A stretch of 64,000 nt of DNA from an uncultured marine group I thaumarchaeote (lineage in GTDB: Archaea; Thermoproteota; Nitrososphaeria; Nitrososphaerales; Nitrosopumilaceae). Position 1 is the stretch's first letter. Every line of letters begins with the position of its first letter. The stretch spans positions 62,001 to 126,000 of the forward strand of contig CABXQD010000001.1 in assembly GCA_902514275.1 (NCBI GenBank), given 5' to 3'. Of this stretch, positions 18,520-29,094 are shown piece by piece. The position numbers were made by a program, and so were the translations under genes. The notes under the pieces are model-generated. The model ran no database searches and was not told the origin of the DNA. It was given only the letters and a program-made list of their open reading frames with translations.

Positions 18520-19509
18520 TACTCCTTCGATAATAACTTCAAATCCTTCTGGTATCTTTCCAATTCCATATCTACAACCCGTAATTTTTGATGTTACAAA
18601 CAGATTTGTTTCTAAATGATTTGTAATTTCTTTAACTCGAAATATTGTTTTACCTTCAGTCAAACTTGCTGGTACTACAATCATATCAGCTAATTTTTCA
18701 TCCAACCCAAGTGAATTATCAATAATTTTATCTAAATCTAAATCAAAATTTTGTATTTTTTTATTAAATAATGCATCAATTCCCATAATTGAATTATTGT
18801 CAATATTATAGATTAACAATGAAGCCCCAGAATCAATTGCCTCCTGTTCTTTAATTTCAATTTTTACTTTAATTTTTTCTTTAATTTTTTCTATTTTATC
18901 TTTTATTGTTTTAATTGAAATTTTTGAAAATGTACAAATTAATTTAAAATCATTTGATTTTCTTTCTAAAAGATTTATTGATTTAATTTTTGATGGATAC
19001 ACTTCTAATTTTATTTCACCACCACCTTTTGGATAATACCCTCTGTTAGTAATTTTAATTGAAAATTCTATTCCCATTCGAGAGTATGCTTCTTTCAATA
19101 CATACTGAGTATAATTCATTGATGGGCTCCAAAGTACATCTGTACCTCCTTTAATTGTTAAACTAAGTTTTCTTTGTGAAATTGATACAACAGGAATCAA
19201 AACTTGAAGAATCAATGAAATACTTCCTGCTGTTTTAACATCTTCAATTAATTCTAAATTTTCTATGTTACCTGGAATGAATTTTAATTCTGTAGATCCT
19301 AGTTCATTTCCAACAACATCTGCATTTGCAATTTTTTGTAAAATTTTAATCGCAGTAAGATGTTGTGGTTTTAATCCTCTATTTTTTCTATTTTTTCTAA
19401 TATTTTCTAAATGAATTGGTTGATTTGTAATGCATGATAATGTAATTGCTGAGCGTATTATTTGCCCACCACCTTCCCCATGTCCTCCATTAATTTTTAG
19501 AAAATTCAT
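18499..19509 (-). CDS. rtcA: RNA 3'-terminal phosphate cyclase
   Basis: GGHGEGGGQIIRSAITLS, GYYPKGGGEIKLEV. Confidence 0.95.
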   Translation of the reverse strand: MNFLKINGGHGEGGGQIIRSAITLSCITNQPIHLENIRKNRKNRGLKPQHLTAIKILQKIANADVVGNELGSTELKFIPGNIENLELIEDVKTAGSISLILQVLIPVVSISQRKLSLTIKGGTDVLWSPSMNYTQYVLKEAYSRMGIEFSIKITNRGYYPKGGGEIKLEVYPSKIKSINLLERKSNDFKLICTFSKISIKTIKDKIEKIKEKIKVKIEIKEQEAIDSGASLLIYNIDNNSIMGIDALFNKKIQNFDLDLDKIIDNSLGLDEKLADMIVVPASLTEGKTIFRVKEITNHLETNLFVTSKITGCRYGIGKIPEGFEVIIEGVSNSSIK

Positions 19510-19570
19510 ATTTTTTAGTAGTTAAGACGCTTTATGATAGTTTTTTAAAAAGAAATTTTCTATATTTTGT

Positions 19571-20065
19571 ATGAATGGTTTGTTAATAGGAAGATTTCAA
19601 CCATTTCATTTAGGTCATCTTGAAGCATTACAATTTGCATTATCTAAAGTTGATAAACTATGGTTGGGTTTAGGCAGCTCAAACAAACCTATTGAACAAA
19701 ATAATCCATTCTCTGCTGAAGAAAGGAAGAAAATGATTTTATCTTCAATTGATGATTCAATGAAAAATAAAATTACAATTTATTTTATTCCTGATCTGGA
19801 TAATCATGTAAAATGGATTGAAAAAATTGATACTATTGTTCCAAAATTTGATATTGTTTTTTCTAATGATCCATTAACTGATCATCTATATTCAAAAAGA
19901 TCAGTTCAAGTAATGACTATTCCATTTTTGAAAAGAGACCAATTATCTGGTACTAGAGTTAGGGATCTGATTAAAAGCGATCAAAAATGGGATGACCTTA
20001 TTCCTTTTGGTACTAAATTAATTTTAGAAAATTTAGATGCAAAAAATAGACTAAAAATTCTTTAA
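19571..20065 (+). CDS. nadM: nicotinamide-nucleotide adenylyltransferase
   Basis: GLLIGRFQPFHLGHLEAL, GTRVRDLI. Confidence 0.92.
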   Translation: MNGLLIGRFQPFHLGHLEALQFALSKVDKLWLGLGSSNKPIEQNNPFSAEERKKMILSSIDDSMKNKITIYFIPDLDNHVKWIEKIDTIVPKFDIVFSNDPLTDHLYSKRSVQVMTIPFLKRDQLSGTRVRDLIKSDQKWDDLIPFGTKLILENLDAKNRLKIL

Positions 20066-20104
20066 TTATAAATAAGCCTGAGCCTAACGAATTTTGAAGA
20101 TATT

Positions 20105-21262
20105 TTGGAATATTTAGTAATGTTACCAGGTCCTACAAATGTTCCTGAACGTGTTACTCGAGCAATGATTGAACCATCAATTAATCATAGAAGTGATGAT
20201 TTTGTAAAATTATATGAAGAATGTGTTAACAATACAAAAAAAGTTTTTGATACTCAAGGTGATGCGGTTTGTTTATCTGCATCTGGTACTGGTGCTGTGG
20301 AATGTTCTGTTGTAAATTTAGTTAAAAAAGGTGATAAAGTAATCATACCTGTTAATGGTGAATTTAGTACTCGTTTAGCCCAATCAATTGAATGGGCTGG
20401 AGGAGAAACAATTAGAATAGAAACTGAACCAGGTGTAAATCCAACATATGATCAAGTCAAAGAAGCTTTTGATAATAATAAAGATGTAAAAGCATTCTAT
20501 GCTGTTTGGAATGAAACTTCTACTGGAACTATGATTAATTATCTTGACAGAATTAAAGATCTTACTTCAAGAAATGATTCGTATTATGTTTTAGATGGAG
20601 TCTCTATTGTGGGTGGAGAAGAACTTCATATGGACAAATGGGGAATTGATATTGCAATGACTGGAGCACAAAAGACATTTGCATGTCCTCCAGGAATTTC
20701 ACCAATTTGTGTAAATGAAAGAACTAGAAAATACATGGAAGCTAATCCTCCAAATACAACATATTTCAATTTACCAAGATATTTCAAATATTATGATGAA
20801 GCTAAACATACTCCATTTACTCCTGCATTACCTGTTCTTTATGCATATAGAGAAGCATTAAGAATTATGTTTGAAGAAGGAATAGAACAAAGAATTCAAC
20901 GTCACAGAATTTGTTCTGATGCATTGTATTCAGGATTATCTGCTATTGGATTAACACCATTTGCAAAAGAAGATTCACGTTCAACTGTAGTTATTGCGTT
21001 AAATTATCTAGATGGATTAGAGGATAAAATATTCCGTGAAACATTAGCTAAAAAATTCAGAATTTTAGTTGCAGGTGGATTTGGTAATCTAAAAGGTAAA
21101 GTTTTCCGAGTTGGATGTATGGGCGAAGTTAATGCCTCTCATGTCATGAGATGTATTTCTGGAATTGCATCAACATTATCTATGATGGGATATGATACTG
21201 ATTCACAAGCAGGTCTAAAGATAGCTGAAGACAAATTAAAGGCTCTTCCTAACCCTTCTTAA
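20105..21262 (+). CDS. alanine-glyoxylate/serine-pyruvate family aminotransferase
   Basis: MLPGPTNVPERVTRAM, HRSDDF, GAQKTFACPPGIS; TTG start. Confidence 0.9.
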   Translation: MEYLVMLPGPTNVPERVTRAMIEPSINHRSDDFVKLYEECVNNTKKVFDTQGDAVCLSASGTGAVECSVVNLVKKGDKVIIPVNGEFSTRLAQSIEWAGGETIRIETEPGVNPTYDQVKEAFDNNKDVKAFYAVWNETSTGTMINYLDRIKDLTSRNDSYYVLDGVSIVGGEELHMDKWGIDIAMTGAQKTFACPPGISPICVNERTRKYMEANPPNTTYFNLPRYFKYYDEAKHTPFTPALPVLYAYREALRIMFEEGIEQRIQRHRICSDALYSGLSAIGLTPFAKEDSRSTVVIALNYLDGLEDKIFRETLAKKFRILVAGGFGNLKGKVFRVGCMGEVNASHVMRCISGIASTLSMMGYDTDSQAGLKIAEDKLKALPNPS

Positions 21263-21308
21263 CTTTGAGAACGTTTAACTAATATAAGGAAATTCGGAAA
21301 CGATCACA

Positions 21309-22040
21309 TTGACTTTTGATAAAGGCTCATTAATTTTAGTTGATTATACTGCAAAAGTAAAAGATGATGATGAGGTCTTTGATACTACTCTTGAAGCAGA
21401 TGCAAAAAAATATTCACTTCATGAAGAAAACGCAAAATATCATCCTAAACTAGTTTCTATTGGTGAGACATCATATCCTGTTCTAAAAGGATTTGATGAA
21501 GCATTAGCAAAAACAGCTGTTGGTGATAAATTAACAGTTGAAGTCACACCTGACAAAGGCTTTGGTGCTAGAGATTCTGGTAAAGTTAGAATGATTCCAC
21601 TTAGAAAATTAGGTGAGGATGCAGAAAAAGTCTCAGTAGGTGACACAATTGAAGTTGATAATAAAAGAGGAATTATTCGTTTTATTGGCTCTGGTAGAGT
21701 ACAAATTGATTATAATCATAGATATGCAGGAAAAACAATTCTATTTGATGTTAATGTACTCAAATCACTTGATTCACCAAACGATAAAGTTGATGCAATC
21801 TTAAAAGAGAGACTTCCAGTTGAGGATGCAAAAATTGCTTTTGATTTAAAAGATAAAGAAGCAAGTATTACAATCCCTGAAGAAATTTTACGTGCAGATG
21901 GCCTACAAATTATGAAACATTTTATCCAAATGGATATTTTCAAATTTGTTAGTACTTTAGAAAAAATTAGTTTTGTTGAAACTCATGTCAACAAACAAGC
22001 TCCTGCAAAAAAATCTGAAACAAAAGAAAAGACTGCTTAA
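21309..22040 (+). CDS. FKBP-type peptidyl-prolyl isomerase (SlyD-like)
   Basis: GSLILVDYTAKVKDDDEVFDTT, VTPDKGFGARD; TTG start. Confidence 0.88.
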   Translation: MTFDKGSLILVDYTAKVKDDDEVFDTTLEADAKKYSLHEENAKYHPKLVSIGETSYPVLKGFDEALAKTAVGDKLTVEVTPDKGFGARDSGKVRMIPLRKLGEDAEKVSVGDTIEVDNKRGIIRFIGSGRVQIDYNHRYAGKTILFDVNVLKSLDSPNDKVDAILKERLPVEDAKIAFDLKDKEASITIPEEILRADGLQIMKHFIQMDIFKFVSTLEKISFVETHVNKQAPAKKSETKEKTA

Positions 22041-22041
22041 A

Positions 22042-23085
22042 TTAAATTACTTTAGTAATTTTTGCAAGATTCATTGCAACTTTTTTTGTCATTTTAATTT
22101 CTTTCAAAATTGTATAGCGTTTTGGTCTTAATCCTTGTGCAATCATCAAAGCTTCAATAATCATATCTGATTTTAATCCAATTTGTTTTGCTGTAGTTGG
22201 TGCACCAACATCCTTTAATGTTTTAATAATTTTTTTCCAATCTTGACCTTGTAATTTTGCCATCAGTATAGATCCAATTCCACATTTTTCTCCATGAAGT
22301 CCAATTCCTGGTGCAATTTTATCAAGTGCATGTGAAAAAAGATGTTCTGCACCTGAACATGGTCTACTACTTCCTGCAATACAGGATGCAACTCCTGCAC
22401 TAATTAATCCCTCTACAATTACACGTTCATCTAGTCCTTTCTTTGCAAATTCAGAAGAATTTTCCATAACAATTTTGGCACTCATCATTGCCAAATCTGC
22501 TGCATATCTTCCGTAGTACTCTTTTGTTTTTTTGTGACCTAATTGCCAATCTTTTACAGCTATTATATTTGCAATAAGATCTCCACAACCACTTGCTAAC
22601 AATTTTGATGGAGCTTTTTTAATAATATCAATATCTACAAAAACTCCCATTGGTGCAGATGCTACAATCGAATGTGGTTTGTCACTTTTTACAGAAACAA
22701 ATGGACTTGCCATTCCATCATGTGATGCAGCAGTAGGTAAACTTACAAATGGTATAGATAAATTATATGAAATTAATTTTGCAGTATCTACGGAACGTCC
22801 ACCACCAATTCCTACAATTAAATTTGATTTATCTTTTTTAACATTTTTTTCAATTTTGTTAATTGATTTAATTTGATTATCTATTGATGTATGCCATACA
22901 AATTGAATTTTTTTAATTTTTAATGATTTTTCTATCTTAATTTTTAAGACTTTTTGAACATTTGCACCACAAATTAATGAAACTTTTTTTGGTTTATTTA
23001 ATGACTTTAGAAATTTTCCAAAATCTCCTATGTTTTTTTCACCTATTTCTATAAGTCTGGGTAACTCCATTGTGTGTGATTGCAT
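22042..23085 (-). CDS. egsA: sn-glycerol-1-phosphate dehydrogenase
   Basis: GIGGGRSVDTAKL, PTAASHDGMASPFVS, SGAEHLFSHALD, HGEKCGIGS. Confidence 0.94.
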   Translation of the reverse strand: MQSHTMELPRLIEIGEKNIGDFGKFLKSLNKPKKVSLICGANVQKVLKIKIEKSLKIKKIQFVWHTSIDNQIKSINKIEKNVKKDKSNLIVGIGGGRSVDTAKLISYNLSIPFVSLPTAASHDGMASPFVSVKSDKPHSIVASAPMGVFVDIDIIKKAPSKLLASGCGDLIANIIAVKDWQLGHKKTKEYYGRYAADLAMMSAKIVMENSSEFAKKGLDERVIVEGLISAGVASCIAGSSRPCSGAEHLFSHALDKIAPGIGLHGEKCGIGSILMAKLQGQDWKKIIKTLKDVGAPTTAKQIGLKSDMIIEALMIAQGLRPKRYTILKEIKMTKKVAMNLAKITKVI

Positions 23086-23182
23086 GCGATCTTCATTTTT
23101 TTAACATTATTTATCATTTCAAAGGATCAAAAAGTTATTTAAAAGGGTGACATGACATTTACTTTATCTTAAAAGGTGTATT

Positions 23183-23815
23183 TTGTCAAATAATGTTGAA
23201 GAAAAAATTTTGCATGGGACTACCACTGTAGGTATCAAGGCTAAAGATGGAATTGTATTGTGCGCAGATATGAGGGCTAGTGCCGGATATTTTATTGCAA
23301 ATAACAATACTATGAAAATTCAACAAATTGACCTTCATGCAGGCTTAACTTTGGCTGGGGGAGTTGCAGATGCACAAAATATTGTAGATGTTTTACGATA
23401 TCATTCTAATTTACATAGAGTTGATAAACAAAATTCAATATCAATTCATTCTTTAGCAAGACTTTGTTCATTGATTTTCCATCAGAATAGAGGATATCCA
23501 TTCATGGCTGATATCTTATTAGGTGGATATGATGCAAATGGTCCTGCATTGTTTAATGTTGATATGTTTGGTTCTGTTGAAGAAAAATCTTATGTTACAA
23601 CTGGTAGTGGATCACCAGTAGCTTATGGTTTACTCGAAGAAGAATATAGAAATGACCTCACAGTTGAAGAGGCAAAAAAAATAGCTTTACGAGCTGTTAA
23701 AGCTGCAATCGTTAGAAACATTGGTACTGGTGATGGAATAAACATCGCAGTAATGGACAAAGATGGATTCCGTCTATTAACCGATGAGCAAAAGAAAGCA
23801 GTTATCGAACTTTAG
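23183..23815 (+). CDS. psmB: proteasome beta subunit
   Basis: HGTTTVGIKAKDGIVLCADMRASAG; short propeptide before catalytic Thr; TTG start. Confidence 0.95.
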   Translation: MSNNVEEKILHGTTTVGIKAKDGIVLCADMRASAGYFIANNNTMKIQQIDLHAGLTLAGGVADAQNIVDVLRYHSNLHRVDKQNSISIHSLARLCSLIFHQNRGYPFMADILLGGYDANGPALFNVDMFGSVEEKSYVTTGSGSPVAYGLLEEEYRNDLTVEEAKKIALRAVKAAIVRNIGTGDGINIAVMDKDGFRLLTDEQKKAVIEL

Positions 23816-23822
23816 TGATTTA

Positions 23823-25763
23823 ATGCAAAGAAAACAATCTCCAAAAGAATTACCTCCTAGTAGCCAGAATATAATGGCAACCATACTGCAAAGTATGCCA
23901 AAAGAAGCAAGCATTACAAAAATAGAATATGAAGGACCACGAATTGCACTTTATACAAATTCACCTAGATATCTATTAGAAAATAATGAAACAATTTCAA
24001 AACTTGTCAATATAATTAAAAAACGAATTGTAATTAGAACTGATGAATCTATAAGAAAACCAGAAGATGAATGTAGAAAAATTATTGCAGAACATGTTCC
24101 CAAAGAAGCAAATCTACAAGCAACTTTGTTTGATACATCCACTGGTGAAGTTTCAATTGAAGCAAAAAGACCATGGTTATTACAAAGAAATGCTAAAGAA
24201 TTCAATCACGCTGATTTAACTGAAAAAATTGGTTGGAGATTAAGAATTAGAAAAGCTACTACCATACCATCACGAACTATTCAAACAATTAATGCAACTC
24301 TAAAACAAGCTTCTACTGAAAGAAGTAAACAAATGAAACAAGTAGGTGATGATATTTTTAGACCTCGTTTATCACAAAGAACCGAAGTATCTCTTCACAC
24401 TCTTGGTGGTTTTGGACAAGTAGGTCGTTCTTCAATGTTATTGTCAACTCCAGAAAGTAAAATCTTAGTTGATTGTGGAATTAATCCTGGTGCTCGTTCA
24501 CCAATGGATTCATACCCAAGACTTGATTCATTAGATATTACATTAGATGAACTTGATGCTGTAGTAATTGGACATGCACATTTAGATCATACAGGATTTT
24601 TACCTGCGTTATGCAAATATGGTTACAAAGGTCCAATTTATTGCAGTGAACCGACATTACCTATGATGAATTTAATTCAATTAGATGCAATCAAAGTTGC
24701 AGCAGCACAAGGTAGAACTCCAATGTATGCAGAAAGAGATGTAAAACAAGTTATGCGACAAACAATTACTTTACCATATGGAACTGTAACTGATATTTCT
24801 CCTGATATCAAATTAGTTCTTGCTAATGCAGGACATATTCTTGGCTCTGCATTATGTCACTTTCATATTGGTAATGGTGACCACAATTTTGTTTATTCGG
24901 GAGATATTAAATTTGGAAAAAGTATATTGTTTGAAGCTGCAAGTTGGAATTTCCCGAGAGTAGAAACATTGTTGATTGAGAGTACTTATGGTCTTAGAGA
25001 GGATGTTCAACCAACTAGACAACAAGTAGAATCCTCTTTCATTAATGCAGTAAATAATACTTTAGCAGATGGAGGTAAAGTTCTGATACCAATTCCTGCA
25101 GTTGGACGTGCTCAAGAAATTATGATGGTAATTGATCATTATATGAAATCTGGTGAAATGGTTGAAGCACCAGTGTTTACTGAAGGTATGATTTCTGAAG
25201 CTTCTGCTATTCATGAATCGTATCCTGAATATCTTGCAAGAGAATTGAAACAGAAAATTTTGGAAACCGATGATAATCCGTTTGACTCTGAATACTTTAC
25301 AAATATTGAACATGCAGATGCTAGAGAAGAACCAATGAGAGAAAATTCACCATGTATTATTTTAGCAACATCTGGAATGTTAGAAGGTGGACCTGTTTTA
25401 GAATATTTCAAAAATATTGCTCCTGATTCTAAAAATAAAGTTGTGTTTGTTTCTTATCAAGTAAATGGAACTTTGGGAAGACGAGTTCTTGATGGTTCTA
25501 AACAAGTTTCTATGTTAGGTAAAGAAGGTAAAGTTGAAGTTGTTTCTGTTAATTGTGGTGTTGAAAAACTAGATGGATTCAGTGGACATAGTGATTATAA
25601 TCAACTCATGTCATTTGTACAACGATTAAGACCAAAACTTCGTCGTGTTTTGGTTAATCACGGTGAACGTTCAAAATCTGAAAACCTTGCTATGAATATT
25701 CGAAGGACATACAAACTACCTGCCCATTATCCTCAAGTTCAAGAAGCAATTAAATTATTTTAA
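23823..25763 (+). CDS. beta-CASP ribonuclease aCPSF1 with N-terminal KH domain
   Basis: GGFGQVGRSSMLL, HAHLDHTGFLP, SGDIKFGKS, FSGHSDY, NHGE; track start 23784 moved to ATG 23823 to avoid overlap with psmB. Confidence 0.95.
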   Translation: MQRKQSPKELPPSSQNIMATILQSMPKEASITKIEYEGPRIALYTNSPRYLLENNETISKLVNIIKKRIVIRTDESIRKPEDECRKIIAEHVPKEANLQATLFDTSTGEVSIEAKRPWLLQRNAKEFNHADLTEKIGWRLRIRKATTIPSRTIQTINATLKQASTERSKQMKQVGDDIFRPRLSQRTEVSLHTLGGFGQVGRSSMLLSTPESKILVDCGINPGARSPMDSYPRLDSLDITLDELDAVVIGHAHLDHTGFLPALCKYGYKGPIYCSEPTLPMMNLIQLDAIKVAAAQGRTPMYAERDVKQVMRQTITLPYGTVTDISPDIKLVLANAGHILGSALCHFHIGNGDHNFVYSGDIKFGKSILFEAASWNFPRVETLLIESTYGLREDVQPTRQQVESSFINAVNNTLADGGKVLIPIPAVGRAQEIMMVIDHYMKSGEMVEAPVFTEGMISEASAIHESYPEYLARELKQKILETDDNPFDSEYFTNIEHADAREEPMRENSPCIILATSGMLEGGPVLEYFKNIAPDSKNKVVFVSYQVNGTLGRRVLDGSKQVSMLGKEGKVEVVSVNCGVEKLDGFSGHSDYNQLMSFVQRLRPKLRRVLVNHGERSKSENLAMNIRRTYKLPAHYPQVQEAIKLF

Positions 25764-26033
25764 ATCGTATTCTGGTTTCCAGATCTTTATACTGGATGGA
25801 GTGACAATAATTCTTTCTTCACCCAATCTTGCAATGTCTGCATCTGCTGTTTTGGCAATTGAATACAACTCTTCTACAACTTTACGCAATTGATCCACAT
25901 CTTTTTGTGCCAAAGGTGTAACTCTAAGAATCAAAATAATTCCTTTTTTGATATCCTCCTTGATAGAATGAACATCACTACTATCTCTAATTGTTATTGC
26001 CTTTAGATATGTAGGATTCTCTTGCTTTTGCAT
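25755..26033 (-). CDS. sepF: SepF-like cell division protein
   Basis: YLKAITIRDSSDVHSIKEDIKKGIILILRVTPL...ADIARLGEERIIVTPSSIKI. Confidence 0.85.
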   Translation of the reverse strand: MQKQENPTYLKAITIRDSSDVHSIKEDIKKGIILILRVTPLAQKDVDQLRKVVEELYSIAKTADADIARLGEERIIVTPSSIKIWKPEYDLK

Positions 26034-26104
26034 TATATTTGAAAAAAGACTACTCCTTCAAAAACTCTTCCTTAGTTCTAACTAACTTTTTCAATTTTTT
26101 ATGC

Positions 26105-27115
26105 CTACATTCTAAATTGAATGTAGGAATCTTCTTCTGCATTTTTAGAAGCAATTTCTTCAACTAAATCATTATCTTTGATAGAAACAATTGCTTGTTC
26201 ATTATTTGGTGCATCTGAATATCTCAAAGTTATAGATGATGCAAATTTTAGATGTTGTCTTGCATTAGAACCACGTAAAATTGAAACAGGTCCTACAAAG
26301 TCTTTAGCTTCAAGTAAAATGTCACCAGGTAATGCAATTGCTTTAATCATTTCGTTTTCATCTTTATTTCTTCCAACAATAAATTTAGTTTCTTCATCTA
26401 ATCTAAAATGTCTACCAATTTTTAATAAATCAATATCATTTATTGTTGGATTTTTTGTATGTGAAAACAAATCTTTAGCTTTAATTCCAAAATGTGGCTC
26501 TGTCAATAAACAACCACCACCTGCATTTGGTGGGTTTTCAATTCCATATTTTTTTGCCATATCTAATTGACCTCTTCTAGTTCTACCTCTAATCATTCCA
26601 AGATTTTCTCTTTTGATTAAACCATCTTTCTCAGGATCTGTTTCTGGTAATAGTGCAGCTGATAATGGTCTTACAATTTTACCAACTAAATCTGATTCAT
26701 TTTCGATTGTTCTTAATGCAGGTGCATGTTGACTCATTGGTCTTTGTCCTAATACTTCACCCGAAATAATAAACTCTGCACCAATTTCTTCCATGTGTTT
26801 TTTTGCAGCATCAAACATCATGGATCTACAATCAATACATGGATTAAATCCTGCACCAATTCCATGTTTTGGATGTTTTAACATTTCAATATACTCATCA
26901 CCAAGATAAACTGTTTTTAGATTTACATCAAGATCGTCAGCTCGTTCTCTAATTTCAAAACCACATCCTCTTCCACAATCAAAATCACAAAATGGAGTTT
27001 TTATTGCAACTGCAGAAACATCGAATCCTTGTTCTTGCATCATCTTAATTGCAAGTTGACTATCTAAACCACCAGAAAGTAATGCAACTACTTTCTTCTT
27101 CTTTTCTTCAGTCAC
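26105..27115 (-). CDS. PP-loop tRNA thiolation enzyme (ThiI/MnmA-like)
   Basis: ALLSGGLDSQLAI PP-loop; NPCIDCRSMMFDAA; GGCLLTEP. Confidence 0.82.
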   Translation of the reverse strand: MTEEKKKKVVALLSGGLDSQLAIKMMQEQGFDVSAVAIKTPFCDFDCGRGCGFEIRERADDLDVNLKTVYLGDEYIEMLKHPKHGIGAGFNPCIDCRSMMFDAAKKHMEEIGAEFIISGEVLGQRPMSQHAPALRTIENESDLVGKIVRPLSAALLPETDPEKDGLIKRENLGMIRGRTRRGQLDMAKKYGIENPPNAGGGCLLTEPHFGIKAKDLFSHTKNPTINDIDLLKIGRHFRLDEETKFIVGRNKDENEMIKAIALPGDILLEAKDFVGPVSILRGSNARQHLKFASSITLRYSDAPNNEQAIVSIKDNDLVEEIASKNAEEDSYIQFRM

Positions 27116-27186
27116 GATAAATATTTTTAAAATTCCTTATACAAACTTTGCATCATACATAAATTGAGAATACACAATATTTTGTT

Positions 27187-28251
27187 ATGAGACAACGAAG
27201 AAAAAATCTTCTAAAATATGCTAAAAAAATAGATTGTGATACTTTAGTAACATTTGAGCCTGAGAATCTATTTTACATGACTGGTTTTTGGGGAGAGGCT
27301 ATTGGATTACTAGAAAAAAATGGAAAAACGACCATTATTGCTCCAGAACTTGAAGTTGGAAGAGCAAAAGATGAATCTGAAGATTGTGATGTAATTACTG
27401 CTGAACGTGGATCTGGATTGATTTCTACTCTTATAGAAAAAATAAAGAAAAATTATGTCTGTACTGATTGCCAAAATTATTCAACTATGCTTAGTCTAAA
27501 AAAATCAGTTCCGCATTTGAAATCTTCTACAGAACCATTTTACAATGCTAGAATAATAAAAGATGAAAAAGAAATTAGAATCTTAAAAAAAGCTTCTAAA
27601 ATTGTTGATGAAATGTTTGAAATTTGTTCAAAAAAAATGAAAGTTGGGCAAAAAGAATCAGAATTACAAACAATTTTGATGACATATGCCATGGAACAAG
27701 AAATGTTTGATACTGGTTACAAATCTACACTTAACCCATTAATTATTGCTGGAGGTCCTAATGGTGCACTTCCACATGCTCAAGTGAGTCAAAGAAAATT
27801 CAAAAAAGGTGATCTTGTAGTAACTGATCTAACATTAAGATACAAAGGATATGTTTCTGATGCAACTAGAACATTTGCATTAGGAAAAATTTCTTCACAG
27901 GCTAATGAAGCATATGAAATTGTTAAAGAATCACAAAAACTTGGTCTAAAATCTGTTAAACCAAATGTAGATTGTAAAGATATTGATTTTGCATGTAGAA
28001 AATACATTGAAGAAAAAAATTATGGAAAATACTTTATCCATTCAACTGGACATGGAATTGGATTAGAAGTACATGAGTTTCCAACTGTTTCTTATCGAAG
28101 TATTACTAAATTAAAAGAAAACATGGCAATTACTGTAGAACCTGGAATCTATATTGAAAATAAATTTGGAATTAGAATAGAAGATTCACTTATTGTAAAG
28201 GATAAACCAATTATAATGCATAAATTTACAAAAGATCTACTAACAATCTGA
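27187..28251 (+). CDS. M24 family Xaa-Pro aminopeptidase
   Basis: DLTLRYKGYVSDATRTF, HSTGHGIGLEVHEFP, ITVEPGIYIE. Confidence 0.94.
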   Translation: MRQRRKNLLKYAKKIDCDTLVTFEPENLFYMTGFWGEAIGLLEKNGKTTIIAPELEVGRAKDESEDCDVITAERGSGLISTLIEKIKKNYVCTDCQNYSTMLSLKKSVPHLKSSTEPFYNARIIKDEKEIRILKKASKIVDEMFEICSKKMKVGQKESELQTILMTYAMEQEMFDTGYKSTLNPLIIAGGPNGALPHAQVSQRKFKKGDLVVTDLTLRYKGYVSDATRTFALGKISSQANEAYEIVKESQKLGLKSVKPNVDCKDIDFACRKYIEEKNYGKYFIHSTGHGIGLEVHEFPTVSYRSITKLKENMAITVEPGIYIENKFGIRIEDSLIVKDKPIIMHKFTKDLLTI

Positions 28252-28253
28252 GC

Positions 28254-28736
28254 CTAATCGTAAAAGTCTACTATGTTTATGATATATTTTGATTCAGGGT
28301 TATTTGATTTAATTTCTTTAGAATCTATATTTACATTCCAATCATAATTAATATCATTACCTTTATCCGATTTGAAATTTAATATAACTTGATATTCTTC
28401 TAAATTGATATTTGTTACGACAACATGTATTCTGGTATTTCTATCATCAAATATTTTCATATTAGGATATTCTTCATTTATTTTATTTTCAATCGCATCT
28501 TTTACATTTAATCCTGATTCATTAGGACCATTATATTGCATTAAAATATCTACTACAATCTGTTCTTCTTCTGAAAAATCAATCAAAAAGTTATCCAGAT
28601 GTTTTTCTGATAAAACACCGTTTGCACTAATAACAATTAATGCAATTCCTGCTAAATAAAGTGGTGCTCTTTTTTTAAGAAAAGCTTTAAGATTATTCTT
28701 TTTTGGTTCTTCTTCTTTTTTATCTTTTTTACCCAC
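28254..28736 (-). CDS. membrane-anchored hypothetical protein
   Basis: N-terminal charged region then APLYLAGIALIVISANGVL. Confidence 0.6.
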   Translation of the reverse strand: MGKKDKKEEEPKKNNLKAFLKKRAPLYLAGIALIVISANGVLSEKHLDNFLIDFSEEEQIVVDILMQYNGPNESGLNVKDAIENKINEEYPNMKIFDDRNTRIHVVVTNINLEEYQVILNFKSDKGNDINYDWNVNIDSKEIKSNNPESKYIINIVDFYD

Positions 28737-28815
28737 TTTAATTCCCTGTAAATAATTAATTATTTGAAGTTATTATTAACTAAACTCTTTATTCTAAATT
28801 TTTAACACATCTGGT

Positions 28816-28992
28816 TTATTCTTCTTTAATTAGTGATTTAATATTTGCAATATTTTCAGAATTTAATTCAATCTCCTTATGTTCTGTTAAAACATGTTCT
28901 GTAACTAATGACATTAATTCTTCTACACTATCTGTTGATGCTGACCAACTACAATTTTTTCCTGCATCTTTACAACTAATTGATTTTGCCAT
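28816..28992 (-). CDS. DUF1059-like small protein (58 aa)
   Basis: Manual translation MAKSISCKDAGKNCSWSASTDSVEELMSLVTEHVLTEHKEIELNSENIANIKSLIKEE*; not in track. Confidence 0.75.
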   Translation of the reverse strand: MAKSISCKDAGKNCSWSASTDSVEELMSLVTEHVLTEHKEIELNSENIANIKSLIKEE

Positions 28993-29094
28993 AATTATTT
29001 GATTTTTTATGGTTATTTAGGAAATTCGTTAATTGTTATGCCTAGATTTAGGAAATATGTTGGATTTTTTTACTTGATGCATTTACTATAATTA

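Noticed and set aside
25062-25411. Minus-strand ORFs (83 and 66 aa) rich in Asn/His/Phe
   Set aside because: Antisense within aCPSF1; mutually overlapping and not protein-like.
26178-26570. 130-aa plus-strand ORF
   Set aside because: Antisense to the PP-loop tRNA thiolation gene; no motif.
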